Below, in pieces: positions 53,301 through 63,600 of a stretch of DNA of 64,000 nucleotides. The DNA is taken from the NCBI GenBank assembly GCA_933822405.4, contig CAKOGP040000180.1:22700-86699 (forward strand), written 5' to 3'. Each line of letters begins with the position of its first letter. Position 1 is the first letter of the stretch. The notes beneath the pieces were generated by a model that did no database searches, was not told where the DNA came from, and saw only the letters and a list, made by a program, of their open reading frames with translations. Source of the stretch: Cylindrotheca closterium (taxonomy: Eukaryota > Bacillariophyta > Bacillariophyceae > Bacillariales > Bacillariaceae). Made by a program: the position numbers and the translations under genes.

Positions 53301-54884
53301 TCACTCGATGCCACCTTTTTTCCATGGAATGAAACGAGGGCAACGGAATGGAGCAATGAGTGATGCTGGAATCCACAGAGTTGGAGATCACGAGTCCCAA
53401 GTTAGTGAAGATGACGGGTTCGATGCAATTTCGCGTTCTCGGGTGGATGCAACAAAGCAGATTTCCTCCACCGCTACAGTTGCTGAATCTGAAACATCTA
53501 TTGAAATCACAGCCAGTGTTGTTCAAGGTGGGCTGGCTGGAAGGATACCTGAATTCGAGGCATCACCTGTCCATGGATTGCAATCGAGGCTGACCAAGGA
53601 TATCATGAGATTTCTCAACGTAACTCAAACGCAGCTGCAGAAGCAAGGGAACAAGAGAAGAGTGGCAGTCGAGCGTTTTTCTCGCTTAGTTGACACCCTC
53701 TGGCCTAGAGCTCAGGTGAAACTCTACGGCAGCCATGTGTCTGGTGTTTGCCTGCCGTCTAGCGACCTTGATTTTGTTGTTTGTCTTCCTGCAGTTCACA
53801 AGAACGCTCCAGCTCTTGCTCCTGGCGTACTGGAAGGTAGAAATGCGATTAATGAAAGTTGCCAGAAACTTCTTGCACGCGAATTGAAGGGAGAATCATG
53901 GATCGATCCCCGTTCGATCAAACTAATTGAGAGGACTGTGGTTCCGGTAAGCGATTGGATTATCATTCAAATGCGTTTATCTGCGATAGAGACTCGAATC
54001 TAACACCTTTAGCTCTTAAGGTCATCAAGGTCTCTACGAAAGATACGAGGGCTCGTGTCCTGCAACTTGATATTAGTTTCGACAGTCCCGAACATCATGG
54101 GTTAGCCGCGGTTGAAATGGTCAGCCAAATCCTTGAAGAACTCCCATTGATCAGACCATTGGTATTGGTGCTGAAACAGTTTCTGCTTGATAGAGGTCTC
54201 TTGACAGCTTACACAGGTGGATTATCTTCATATTGCTTGTTCTTGATGGTGGCTAGATACCTTCAGGAGCAACCGTCGTCGTATGGAGATTGCGGTTCTC
54301 TGCTTATGGGCTTCCTAGACTTTTACGGAAACTTTTTTGATCCTCGAGCGACAGGAATAAGCGTACGGCGGCGACAGTATTTTGTTCGACCAAACTACTC
54401 AGCTGTAAGCTATTTTGAAGTCGGTGATGGGATGTGGCCTCCACCATCCCCAACTCATCAAACGCACGCAGCTTCGGGTTCCCCTGCCAAGGCACCACGC
54501 GATTTTTTGCGCCGCAATAGTTTCAGTGACGCAGGGAGTGTGGACGATATCCGACGTCCTGCCAGGCCCCTTCGTTTGGGTACAGGTCACAGATACGTCA
54601 GCCACAACATTGCTCACACCGAAAAGTTGAATAAACACTATGAGCATGGCAGACCCTTCACCTTTGATCCCTTATTTGTCGAAGACCCACTTTCGTCACG
54701 AAATAATGTTGGAAGAAATGCATTTCGGATCTTTCAGGTGCAACGCGCTTTTTCAGATGCCCATCGTGCGCTTGTTGCCTCCCTCGAATGGGACATCAAC
54801 TTGTCCGAGGAGCTCAACGATGATGTGGACTATCCTTTGCTAAAATGTCTCCTTCACAGCGAAGATGTGCTCTATGAACTCTAG
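50383..54884 (+). CDS. TRF4-like non-canonical poly(A) polymerase with long N-terminal extension
   Basis: Nucleotidyltransferase of the TENT4/TRF4 kind, adding short A tails in nuclear RNA surveillance. Exons 50383-53095, 53153-53946 and 54021-54884 give 1456 residues. The first intron (53096-53152) is 57 nt, divisible by three and stop-free, so it hides inside an open frame. The catalytic domain is C-terminal: VERFSRLVDTLWPRAQVKLY, GSHVSGVCLPSSDLDFVVCL (Asp near 1109 and 1111), VIKVSTKDTRARVLQLDISF (third Asp near 1186) and LTAYTGGLSSYCLFLMVARY. The last ~200 residues have a disordered insert (SPTHQTHAASGSPAKAPRD) before a PAP-associated helix. The first ~1000 residues are basic or acidic, mostly disordered, with a KKRKGRRKKTDQKK-type nuclear run. 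Such a long extension is unusual. Confidence 0.88.
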
Positions 54885-54974
54885 TGTCAGTCGTCAGTCA
54901 GTCATTCATGGAATGAACAATATTTCTATAATTGTTATCCCAAGCTGACACCCAATTTGTTTGCTTACAATTGT

Positions 54975-56051
54975 CTATGATCGTGCCAACACAACTAGGA
55001 AAGATTCCCAGTGCTCCAACTCGGCCAGGGCATACTCTTTATGATCGCCTTCTAGCAACCGAAGAGATGATATCCGTTGTACACCAAACGCCACCAATGC
55101 TTGCTTCCTCTCAAGGAGAGTCGTTGGTACTCTGTTCTGCTCCCAAAGTTGCTCTAGCAGCTCGACCGCCGATTCACGGAGATCTGAAGGTGTAGATTCA
55201 CCCAAATAATTCTCAGCAACGAACAATATTGCAGGTTCGAAGAGCTGTGACCTCTTCGTATCGCCTGCATCAGAAGTGAGAAGGGCTCGTAGGAAGAATA
55301 ACGTTCGCGACTGCAACTGCTGAGAAGAAGATTTCTTTAGGCCTTCGGTAAACAAGGGTTGAGCTTGGTCAAGTTTGCAGAACACCTGCTCTCCTAGTTC
55401 GTGATTTCGCACGATAGCATTGATAGCTTGAATGATTTTGGCTTTCATCTTCATTGTCGTATCGTCAAGAAAGAACAAATCTATTTACATCGTGCATGAG
55501 ATGTGAGATGTGGTGCCGACTGCGCGGCGTTATGTGATGTTCTTACCGGATAAGGATTTAATCGCACCGACTTCAAGAAGTTGCTTCTGTACGTGAGGAT
55601 TATTTTGAGCTAGCGTGGAAAGGATTCCTCCACATTGATTTCTGATGTTCTCCGGTATATTCTTGGCCTCCATACAACCAATCAAGAAAGGGAGGCCTTT
55701 CAGCGAACAGAAGGCCCTCGCGTAATCAATTTGTTCTACAATATCTCGCAATTCCTGTAGCAGATCTTCTAGATCGTCATCTGAGATTGGTGGATCCGAG
55801 TCTGGATGTGTTCCCATCGCCTTCAATCGATAGTGTTCCATCGCCTTTGTGGACTCCTGCAAAATAAACTTCATCCTTTCATTTTCGTCTATGATTCCCT
55901 CGGCCATGACCTTCTCCAAAAACTCTCTATCTTCTTTCGACATCGGTGCAATGTCGCCATTGCTACGAGTCCCATCTGAGTAACTCAGGCTCCATTTCAA
56001 AAGGCCAAGCCACGCCCATGGATCTCCTCCTCCTTTTGCAGCATTGGACAT
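54975..56051 (-). CDS. FES1: Hsp70 nucleotide-exchange factor, Fes1/HSPBP1 type
   Basis: Armadillo-repeat protein that releases ADP from cytosolic Hsp70. Exons 56051-55547 and 55480-54975 join in phase 1 (intron 66 nt) to 336 residues. The N-terminal signature WAWLGLLKWSLSYSDGT with MSKEDREFLEKVMAEGIIDE and NERMKFILQ is diagnostic. Armadillo-like helices follow: LQELRDIVEQIDYARAFCSL, KGLPFLIGCMEAKNIPENIR, NQCGGILSTLAQNNPHVQKQ and, in exon 2, KMKAKIIQAINAIVRNHELG, SRTLFFLRALLTSD. Convergent with the TRF4-like gene, only 90 bp apart. No leader, so cytosolic. Confidence 0.93.
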
Positions 56052-56256
56052 AATTTCTTGTCACTTTGAAAAAAAAAATTTCACTCTGTCTTCTGGTAGT
56101 AATGCGGTTGGACTGTGCAGGTTTCAAAGTGGGTTGTTTCTATTTTCCATCGATGTCGAAATGTGTGATTTTTCGGTTGCTGACAGACGTGGACATACTA
56201 GATAGAGGCGGTACAGTACCAGGTCGTGGTAGGATTATTTCAACAATTTCATTTTT

Positions 56257-57653
56257 TTAAAAATACTTCGTGCCAAAGACGTCTTGGTCATGCTGCTTCT
56301 TGCGTTCACTTCTTGTAGTAACTTCCACGGATCCATCAGGGTTGATGTTCGGTCGATCCAAGCGATTCGCAAACGGAGCTTCCAGGACCGCCTCTTGTGC
56401 CGGGGTCAAATCTTCATATGCTCTTTTTGGCCAACCACCACCTTCGTGTCCAAAGTACGATCGTCCATAGACATTTGTTGCTGGTGAGAAACGATATAAG
56501 CATGTTCTCCTCTGGTGGTCGGCAGTCCAAGGCTTTGCTCCATGGACAGTTCCTTCCGAGAACAAGATGACATCGCCTGCTTTGGTGGGTGGTTGAATCA
56601 CAAACTCTTCAAATCGTTCTCCATCGACCATTCCCTTTGGCATTTTGAAGTGTGATTTGTGGGATCCTGGAACGACACAGAAGCCACCGTTACCAGCATT
56701 ATGGTCCGATAGAATAACATTGCACCCTAACAGTGCAGTGGAGATTGTACCGTGTTGGCAAGTGTAGGCCAAGAAAGGATTGTACTCGCCACTAATGACA
56801 CAGACGTAGTAGTTTTGCAGATCCATGTCAGAACAAATTCACGGTTGCAGACGTGTTTCCCGAAAACAAAAAAACGGACCTTTGGCAATCGATAGTTCCT
56901 CCATGAAGTTGAAAACCTTCTGATCCCCGGTTCTGGGCTAAAACGAATGGCAAGTGATCCATGCGATATCCCTTTTGGTTTTGTAGATCCATGTCAGAAC
57001 AAACTCACGTCTGCAAATCGTGTTTCCAGAAACAAAAACTAACCTTTCCCAAAATACCATGAAAAAGAGGCACCAATCTGGGATGGGCAAGAATGGATTT
57101 AAATCTGACAGAGCCCAACGAATCATAAAAAAAAGAAATAGTAAATTAGTAGCAAGAACGAGGAAAGAGAGTAGCGGGGAAAAATCCAAAAAATCCAATG
57201 ATGTACGTGGGCATCTCAAGCTTACACCTTTGACTCTTGACCCCATTCAAGGACGCGTCCTAAATCCAATCGCCCGGGGCCTTGTCCATAATACTTGGTG
57301 CCTTTCTTTGCATTTCTTAGAGCTTGATCGGAACGTTCGACCATTTCACTTGTGTGATTGTCTATCGCTTTGTTTGCCTCTTCGATTTCTTCTTTATCGA
57401 GAACACCTCTGACGATAATAAATCCATTTAAATCAAATATATATTTTTCCTCTTCTGTCATTTCAATTGGGTACTGAAAATCTTGTGAAGTCGAATTCAT
57501 AATTCCTTCCGGTGCTAGAGTTGAGAGGAGCCGATTCGATTGGTAGTCAATTCTTCTTATTTTTCCGCTGAAAAATGCTCGATTGAAGGCTCGCGCAAAG
57601 GAACAGGAATGTGTAACTAGCATCCAACTCAATACTGTCTGAAGCGTTCTCAT
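56257..57653 (-). CDS. phytanoyl-CoA dioxygenase (PhyH) family protein
   Basis: Fe(II)/2-oxoglutarate oxygenase fold. Exons 57653-57226, 57104-57044, 56971-56880 and 56791-56257 join in phase (introns 121, 72, 88 nt) to 371 residues. The start, RTLQTVLSWMLVTHSCSFAR followed by AFNRAF, is a leader that could direct it to mitochondrion or plastid. Family segments: FDLNGFIIVRGVLDKEEIEE, KSILAHPRLVPLFHGILGKG, YRMDHLPFVLAQNRGSEGF, QLHGGTIDC, GNGGFCVVPGSHKSHF, and GDVILFSEGTVHGAKPW with ADHQRRTCLYRFSP (distal His, Arg). The first iron motif reads HGG rather than His-x-Asp. The 3' end lies 205 bp from the Fes1 start. Introns 2 and 3 are related in sequence. Confidence 0.88.
56820..57043. repeat. duplicated intron sequence in PhyH gene
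   Basis: Copies at 56820-56879 and 56986-57043 share GATCCATGTCAGAACAAA exactly, then TCACG..TGCA, CGTGTTTCC and GAAAACAAAAA in order. Each copy lies in a different intron of the PhyH gene (introns 3 and 2), separated by the 92-nt third exon. Roughly 80-85% alike by eye. Confidence 0.8.
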
Positions 57654-57896
57654 TCGAAGAAAGACTACAATAGAGGAGCTACCTTGTGGAAGTACAATTG
57701 CTCGTCTTCGATGAACGCGAAGCTCTGAGTCAGTAAATCATAAATTGAAAAGTCGAGCGAGTCGAGTCGAGCAACGCAATAATCAGTCTGACCGACGCAT
57801 CACATAGCGCACACGGCTCAAAGGCAAGACGAGAGAGACCAACCACTTTTCACACAAGTTTCATACCGGTGTACCAATCAATCAAGCGGAAAGAAA

Positions 57897-59752
57897 ATGA
57901 GCAAGAGACAGCTACTGCAGAACCCAGGTGGTAGCTCCAAGAAACCAAGGAATGAAGAAAATAAAAAATCTAGTAGTGCCCAGAAACGGGAAATGAAAAA
58001 AGACCGACAGTCGAATCGCCGACATTCAGAGGCAGTAGTTGAAGCAAAAGGACTTTGGAACAAACTAAGACTCAAGTCAAATACCCCTGAAGAAATCAAG
58101 GGACTGATGCAGCAAGTGATGACACTCATTCAAGGAAAAGTTAACGAGATTAGCCTACAGCACGATGCAAGTCGTGTGGTACAAGCAGCTGTTCAGTTTG
58201 GTTCCGATAGACAACGCAAAGAGTTGCTCCTCGAGATACTTCAAAAAGGCGACTGTTTGCCGGAGCTCTCAAAGATCCAATACGCCCATTTTCTTGCTTT
58301 AAAGTTTATCAAGTATTGCGCGAAGGATCGTGAATGCGTGAAAATGATAGTAAAGGTAGGCGGCAAAAATACCATTCCCATCTCTGTCGCAACAATTGAC
58401 TTACGTGCCAATGATCTTTCTACTTTTTACTCTCTTCCAACCATTTCGATGTCATGAACTTACACCAGACATTCAAGGGCCATATTCCAAAACTCGCAGT
58501 CCATGCTGTGGGTTCTAGAGTAGTTGAATCCATTTTTGTTAATTTTCCTCCGAAAGAAACGGCAATTCTGAAGCAAGAGTTCTATGGACCGCACTTTAGC
58601 CTCTTCGCTGGTGGCTTTAAAGAAGTGCCAACACTCAAGTCGAATCTAGAATCTGCAACGACTGAAAATCAGAAGGACTCTGCCATGACGTTTGTGAAGG
58701 AAATTATCAGCAAAGGGATATCGAAGTCATTCTTCGGCTATACTTTTTTTCAGGGATTATTGGCTGAATTGATGGATGTTTCTGAACCTGGTGATATTCA
58801 AGAAATGGCACCGGCATTGGCAGACCATTCAATTCATCTGCTCTCGACGAGAGCTGGTGCGCGAGTCGTTGCTTCCATTGCTTCTTATGGCACCCCGAAA
58901 GATAGAAAACGTGTCTGCAAGAGTCTGAAAGGCTACACAGCCTCTTCTCTAATGCACAGAGATGCGTATCTTGCTCTCATTCGCTTAGTACAGGTAACAG
59001 ACGACACGGTTTCTATTCAAAAAAGTATTTTGAACGAGATTCTTGCATCACAGCAAAAGGGGAAAGAAGAGGAAACAGGCGAACAAGTGTTGGTTGATCT
59101 TGCATCGAGTGACACCGCATCGAAATTCTTTTTGTTCCTGCTAGCACCGGATAGCGAGAGTAGAATGAAGTACTTCGATCCTTACGAACGATCGATCTTG
59201 GAGCCAATCCCTGAAATCAACGGCGTTTGCACGTACAAAAAGGAACCTGGTGCAAGAAGACACGAATTGCTCAAACACATGAAGCAACAGCTTGTTGATA
59301 TGTGCATTGCGAACGCAAATAACCTGCTCGATTCTATCCCTGGTTCCAGATTATTGAAAGAGGTTTACAACAATTTTGGGACCCAAGAGCTTGTTGATGC
59401 GATCATGGAGATCTGTGAATCAGCCATCAACAAAGAGGCCCCGGACGACGAGCTTTCAGTATTCGAAGACCCGAATCGGCATAGGGCTATAAAGAATTTG
59501 ATTGTTTGTGATTCCACAAGGGACGACCCAATCTTTGCAACTGCCTTCTTCGAACGGCTACAGGGTGATCTGATGAAAGTCGCCAGTTCAAATCGTGGGG
59601 CTTTCATTGTAGCTTCTCTATTCAATGTCAAGCCTATCCGACCAAAACTGGTTAATGTTCTCAAATCCCAGCAGCAGATGATATCAAATTTATCGAGCAA
59701 CGGAAAGGCAAAGGCTGGGTACAATGCATTGCTGAAGGAACTGTCTAATTGA
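57897..59752 (+). CDS. PUM3: Pumilio-domain protein PUM3/Puf6
   Basis: Nucleolar Puf-A/Puf6 family RNA-binding protein acting in 60S biogenesis and mRNA repression. Exons 57897-58355 and 58469-59752 join in phase 0 (intron 113 nt) to 580 residues. The basic N-terminus (MSKRQLLQNPGGSSKKPRNE) leads into KGLWNKLRLKSNTPEEIKGL, VNEISLQHDASRVVQAAVQF, ALKFIKYCAKDRECVKM and, after the intron, TFKGHIPKLAVHAVGSRVVE, the first Puf repeats. Later repeats include HLLSTRAGARVVASIASYGT, HRDAYLALIRLVQV and SNRGAFIVASLF. The block APDSESRMKYFDPYERSILE is specific to this subfamily. Head-to-head with the PhyH gene. Confidence 0.94.
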
Positions 59753-60171
59753 TGAATTCAAAATGTTTCCACGAGTCTTTAAAAAATACGCAATTATAAT
59801 TTATTGACCTATGAACGATGCGGGAAGTTGATACAGTAGTCACAAGATTTCAAGATATAAGTGTACAGGGTATGGTCTGCAAATGGTGCGCAACGTGCCG
59901 TAAAGGCTAAAACAGAAGAAACTCTACTCTGGAAAATTTGGGGGGTTCAGGTGGCTATCTTGCCCACGAAGAGATTGATAGCAAAAATTGGTGCTGGTCA
60001 CGTCAATGCTGCACGCACTAGAGCTACATCTACCTCATGCTTGTAGCTCTCAATTTCACTTGGTAAAAATCTCTAGTCAACATTTTAAAAAGCATTCATA
60101 TGGGCCGTACGTAGTATAGTAGAGTACCGGTAGAACCGATTTCAAAGCAAAGAAATTTTGTTGATTGACCC
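59753..60171. other. spacer before the copia relic
   Basis: 419 bp from the PUM3 stop to the left LTR. TACCGGTA at 60125-60132. No supported ORF; AT-rich. Confidence 0.45.
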
Positions 60172-60356
60172 TGTCGGAATATTCGAACATAGAGTCTGTA
60201 CGCCGTCCTGAAGGAAGGTGGAGAATGAATAATGACCTCAAGAAGGGACGTCAAGAGAAGAGATCTCTTGACATCACAACTCATCAACTATATCTTTCTT
60301 TATAACTTAACTACACATTCATATCGATCCTACCTGAAATCCATTAGATTCACACA
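60172..60356 (+). repeat. left LTR of copia relic
   Basis: 185 bp from TGTCGGAATATT to TTCACACA. It differs from the right LTR by only about four changes (for example GGTGGAGAATGAATAA against GGTGGGAGAATGAAAAA), so the insertion is young relative to the decay of its coding region. Confidence 0.93.
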
Positions 60357-60657
60357 CGCTCCCTCTGCGTCTAATAGAATCGAATTGAAACTACATGGTA
60401 GTGGACCCTCCTTGTCGTAATCCCCAGCGTACCAATAGAAGGCGACCTTTGAGATTTGCTGAGGGAATAGCAGAACTCCGAGGACAAGGCGAAAGAGCAG
60501 ATAACCAAGAAGACGCTCAAGCCGAAGCAGCCCCAGACATCAACATGGATCTGGTGCAGGGAGAAGGAGACGATGCTGGCGCAGGAAATAACAACATTGC
60601 AGCTGGCGAAGGCAACAACAACCTGTGGCACCACAACAACCTGCGGCACCACAACAG

Positions 60658-61299
60658 CCAGCGGCGCAACAGCAACAGCCAGCGGCGCATCCCAAGAGAT
60701 CACACGAGGACGCCATAATAAGAATCTGTTGTTACCTCCGCGACACACGCGATAAAGGTATGTTCATGAAGCCAAAACCTGGAAAGGGCTTCGAAGTATA
60801 TGTGGACGCGGATTTTGCAGGCGGATTCAATAAGCACAGCGCCGAGGACCCAGCAACTGCGAAATTGCGAACAGCTTATCACATCATGTTCAACAATTGC
60901 TTGATCTATTCTCATTCCAAGATGCAGACGGAAATCGCTTTAAGTACCACGGAGGCTGAATACATCTGTTTTTTCCAGGCGCTGCAAACTGTGATCGTTC
61001 TAATCCGATTTTTCAAAGAACTTGCAAAAAAGGTCAAATCTTTCAGCTATACCAAACCAATCTTCAAATGTAAAGCTTTTTAAGACAACAATGGAGCAAT
61101 CGAACTCGCGACAGCCGACAAACTTTGCCCGCGGACCAAACACATCAATATCAAGTATCATCACTTCAAGAGGGCAAACCGCACAGGGGATGTTTCCATT
61201 CAGAAAATTGATACAAAGGATCAATTGGCAGATATTGGAACAAAACCACTCGACGCTGCCACTTTCATTGCTCTCCGCTATCTTCTTATCAGTTGGTAA
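60658..61299 (+). pseudogene. copia pol remnant (RNase H part)
   Basis: In one frame the sequence encodes SHEDAIIRICCYLRDTRDKG, FEVYVDADFAGGF (RNase H catalytic Asp region), SKMQTEIALSTTEAEYICFF, then a TAA at 61081-61083 where Glu of the copia EDNNGAIELA motif is expected, then DNNGAIELATADKLCPRTKH, INIKYHHFKR and DTKDQLADIGTKPLD up to a stop at 61297. A Gln/Pro/Ala low-complexity run precedes it (60625-60690) and marks the deletion joint. One nonsense change is visible. Confidence 0.88.
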
Positions 61300-61333
61300 C
61301 ATTTTGGCCATTACTTCCTTTCCCAAGAGGGAG

Positions 61334-61519
61334 TGTCGGAATATTCGAACATAGAGTCTGTACGCCGTCCTAAAGGAAGGTGGGAGAATGAAAAATGACC
61401 TCAAGAAGGGACGTCAAGAGAAGAGATCTCTTGACATCACAACTCATCAACTATATCTTTCTTTATAACTTAACTACACATTCATATCGATCCTACCTGA
61501 AATCCATTAGATTCACACA
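61334..61519 (+). repeat. right LTR of copia relic
   Basis: 186 bp, same ends as the left LTR (TGTCGGAATATT ... TTCACACA), followed by the GACCC target duplication. Confidence 0.93.
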
Positions 61520-61901
61520 GACCCCCCTCAGGCCAAAAAAGTTGGGGCAAACACGGACGAAGCACGAACTTTTCCATTCGAAAACACTTGTATTTAGTAC
61601 AAATTGAACAACTGTCCTACAAGGGGGTTCCCCCACTCAGCCTATTATTGGACTATCAAACAATATAAGAAGGAAGATCCAGTAATGATAACAGATATCT
61701 AGAGGAACTTATTGCAAATGAAGTTCACTTTAAATGTCCAAGTGTCCCAAATGTCACATAATAGATGAGTATCCCACAGTTGGTATGCACACCCACCTTT
61801 CAAGAACCATGACATTTTACAGCACGCTCATTTCCAGATCGTATCACAGCAATACAAGCAGAGTGCAGGGTTGCCTTTCCAGTAAATTTGATATCACCTT
61901 T
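61520..61901. other. spacer between two mobile elements
   Basis: About 380 bp without a supported gene. A homopolymeric GGGGG/CCCCC pair flanks 61615-61640. Likely degenerate repeat DNA. Confidence 0.4.
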
Positions 61902-62803
61902 TTAGTACTTCGGTTGCATGCAACGTTGGCCTTCCGTGCTTGCATCAAGCGTGTTTCGGAATCCTTTGTCAAGTACATTGTTGAATGGTTTGTCTGAAGA
62001 ATGATCTGCCTCTGAAAACTTCCGTTGTGGCACCAGTACCTCTGAGTCTTTTATCATCTGAGAATCTGTGATTCTACCGGTCATTAAAGGCATTCCTCGC
62101 ATCCAACCACAAAGTTGGTTGCTGACTCCTGCCTTGGCACATGTAGTACCATAGTAGTCACTGAAAAGTGCTCGTTGAAGCTCTGCATTTGAAGGACATG
62201 GCAGAGGAATTCCAGTTGCATCATGCGTAACAATTTTCTCCCCACTTTGCCGATCAAAGTAGAAATCCCATTGTTCGCCACAAAACTTTGCATCTTCTTC
62301 GTAGGTAGCATACATAGGCCACCGATTGCGTGTTCCATTCTCAAGAGATAACTTTTGCTTCAGGACTTTTTGAAGGGGGTATTCTGAGCTCCTGTATGCT
62401 TTCTCAAAGTCTTGCATTCTTACAGCAGTCCGACCATACTTGAACTCGAAATAGAACAACCACTCGTCAACCCAAGTGAGTTTGGACGATGTCGCAAAGA
62501 GACGATCCAAACTACCATCACAAATCACCATGGCATAGGCAAGCAGCTTGGGTAAATTGTCAAACCCTGTACAGCGCTTTACTTCGTTTGGAGTCAAATC
62601 ATTGGGTTTGACACTTGGCTTGGTCTCCTCTTCTTTCCTCTTGTTCACAACATCCTCAGCCTCCGCCAATTTCTTTCTTTTTGGTGTGCCAGTGTTCCCA
62701 AAGTGTACATAAGCCCTGCTGCTGCAATCAATCGCTTGCTAATGTCATCCCATGACTGATTCCCCAACACAACATCCTCCACTTTGTATGGCAATCTCTT
62801 CAT
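61902..62803 (-). pseudogene. DDE transposase remnant
   Basis: A 255-codon frame ends at 61902 and encodes LTWVDEWLFYFEFKYGRTAV, then VTHDATGIPLPCPSNAELQR with RALFSDYYGTTCAKAGVSNQ, LCGWMRGMPLMTGRITDSQM. This matches the catalytic region of diatom DDE-type transposases of the DDE_Tnp_4/Harbinger-like kind, with Asp in HDATG and in ITDSQ. No ATG opens that frame. A good upstream start exists at 62803 in another frame (MKRLPYKVEDVVLGNQSWDD) and reads through SKRLIAAAG before the frames part, so one indel separates the halves. Not functional as read. Confidence 0.7.
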
Positions 62804-62960
62804 GGGTAGATTGATTTGGGACTGATGCCCTCGTTTCTTTCTTCAGAGTTTTCATTGTCTTCTTCTCTGGACTCTCATATCTTGGCATCTTCTCTCGCAA
62901 AGGTCCCAAGTCTTGTGGATTTGGTTCTCCCCTGGCTTTTTTTGCCTCATCAGTGCCAAC

Positions 62961-63600
62961 TCAAAATGGAGAAAGCCACTCCAAAAAGGTCTTGGAAGGG
63001 TCCAGTGATACGTCCTCTGTTGTTGCAGCAAAAATAAGTTGCTCCAATGCCACTCTGAAAATTTTCCGCTCTCCGCTTTCCAGGTTCAATTGAGAGAAAC
63101 CATCCTCATCTATAACCAAACGGATTCGCAGTTCATACAGCAGGTCATAAGCCAAGAAACTTTTTTGCAACTGCGATAGTTGAACAAGTGGAACAAGCCC
63201 ATGGGTGCAAAGTACTCGTTCCGTTCCCAAATTCTTCAAGCATTTGTTCTTGCATACAGTTTTACATTCGCACGTACTGTCAACAAGATGTTCTGCAGTG
63301 AAATCGCATTCAACAGAGTATTCAGTGTTCCGCATAGAAGCTTTCACTTCGTGGTCCAGAACAACTAAGCAAGGATCGCCTTGAAAATAACCGAAGATGA
63401 ATTTGGCAGTATCGATTCATTGCGTACCAGGATCCAAAGTGTGACGGACGGCTCGTTTCAGTATCCTTCCACCTGAGTGCACTCTTGACTCCGTTCCCAT
63501 TGCAATCACATTCTTTGGCACCACATGTTCAAAAGTTATCTTCTTTTCTCCGTTTTCTCGCATCTTGAAATCGTGAGTGAGCGTCCAGTATCACATCTAC
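62961..63600 (-). pseudogene. SWIM-type zinc-finger transposon protein remnant
   Basis: The frame ending at 62961 encodes FTAEHLVDSTCECKTVCKNK and VLCTHGLVPLVQLSQL, a CxC...CxH arrangement typical of SWIM fingers, then a charged helical region. Further upstream another frame gives KECDCNGNGVKSALRWKDTE and FGSWYAMNRYCQIHL, so the region is coding-derived but broken. SWIM fingers occur in MULE-type transposases and in host proteins; the neighbouring DDE remnant favours a transposon source. Confidence 0.5.

Larger units (their letters stand above)
60172..61519 (+). mobile_element. deleted Ty1/copia LTR retrotransposon with both LTRs
   Basis: A 1.35-kb element bounded by near-identical direct repeats that start TG and end CA, and by a 5-bp target duplication GACCC (60167-60171 and 61520-61524). 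A polypurine tract, AAGAGGGAG, sits immediately before the right LTR (61325-61333). Only a short 5' internal region and the RNase H part of pol remain, so most of gag, integrase and reverse transcriptase has been lost by internal deletion. A non-autonomous relic of the CoDi-type copia elements common in diatoms. Confidence 0.92.
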
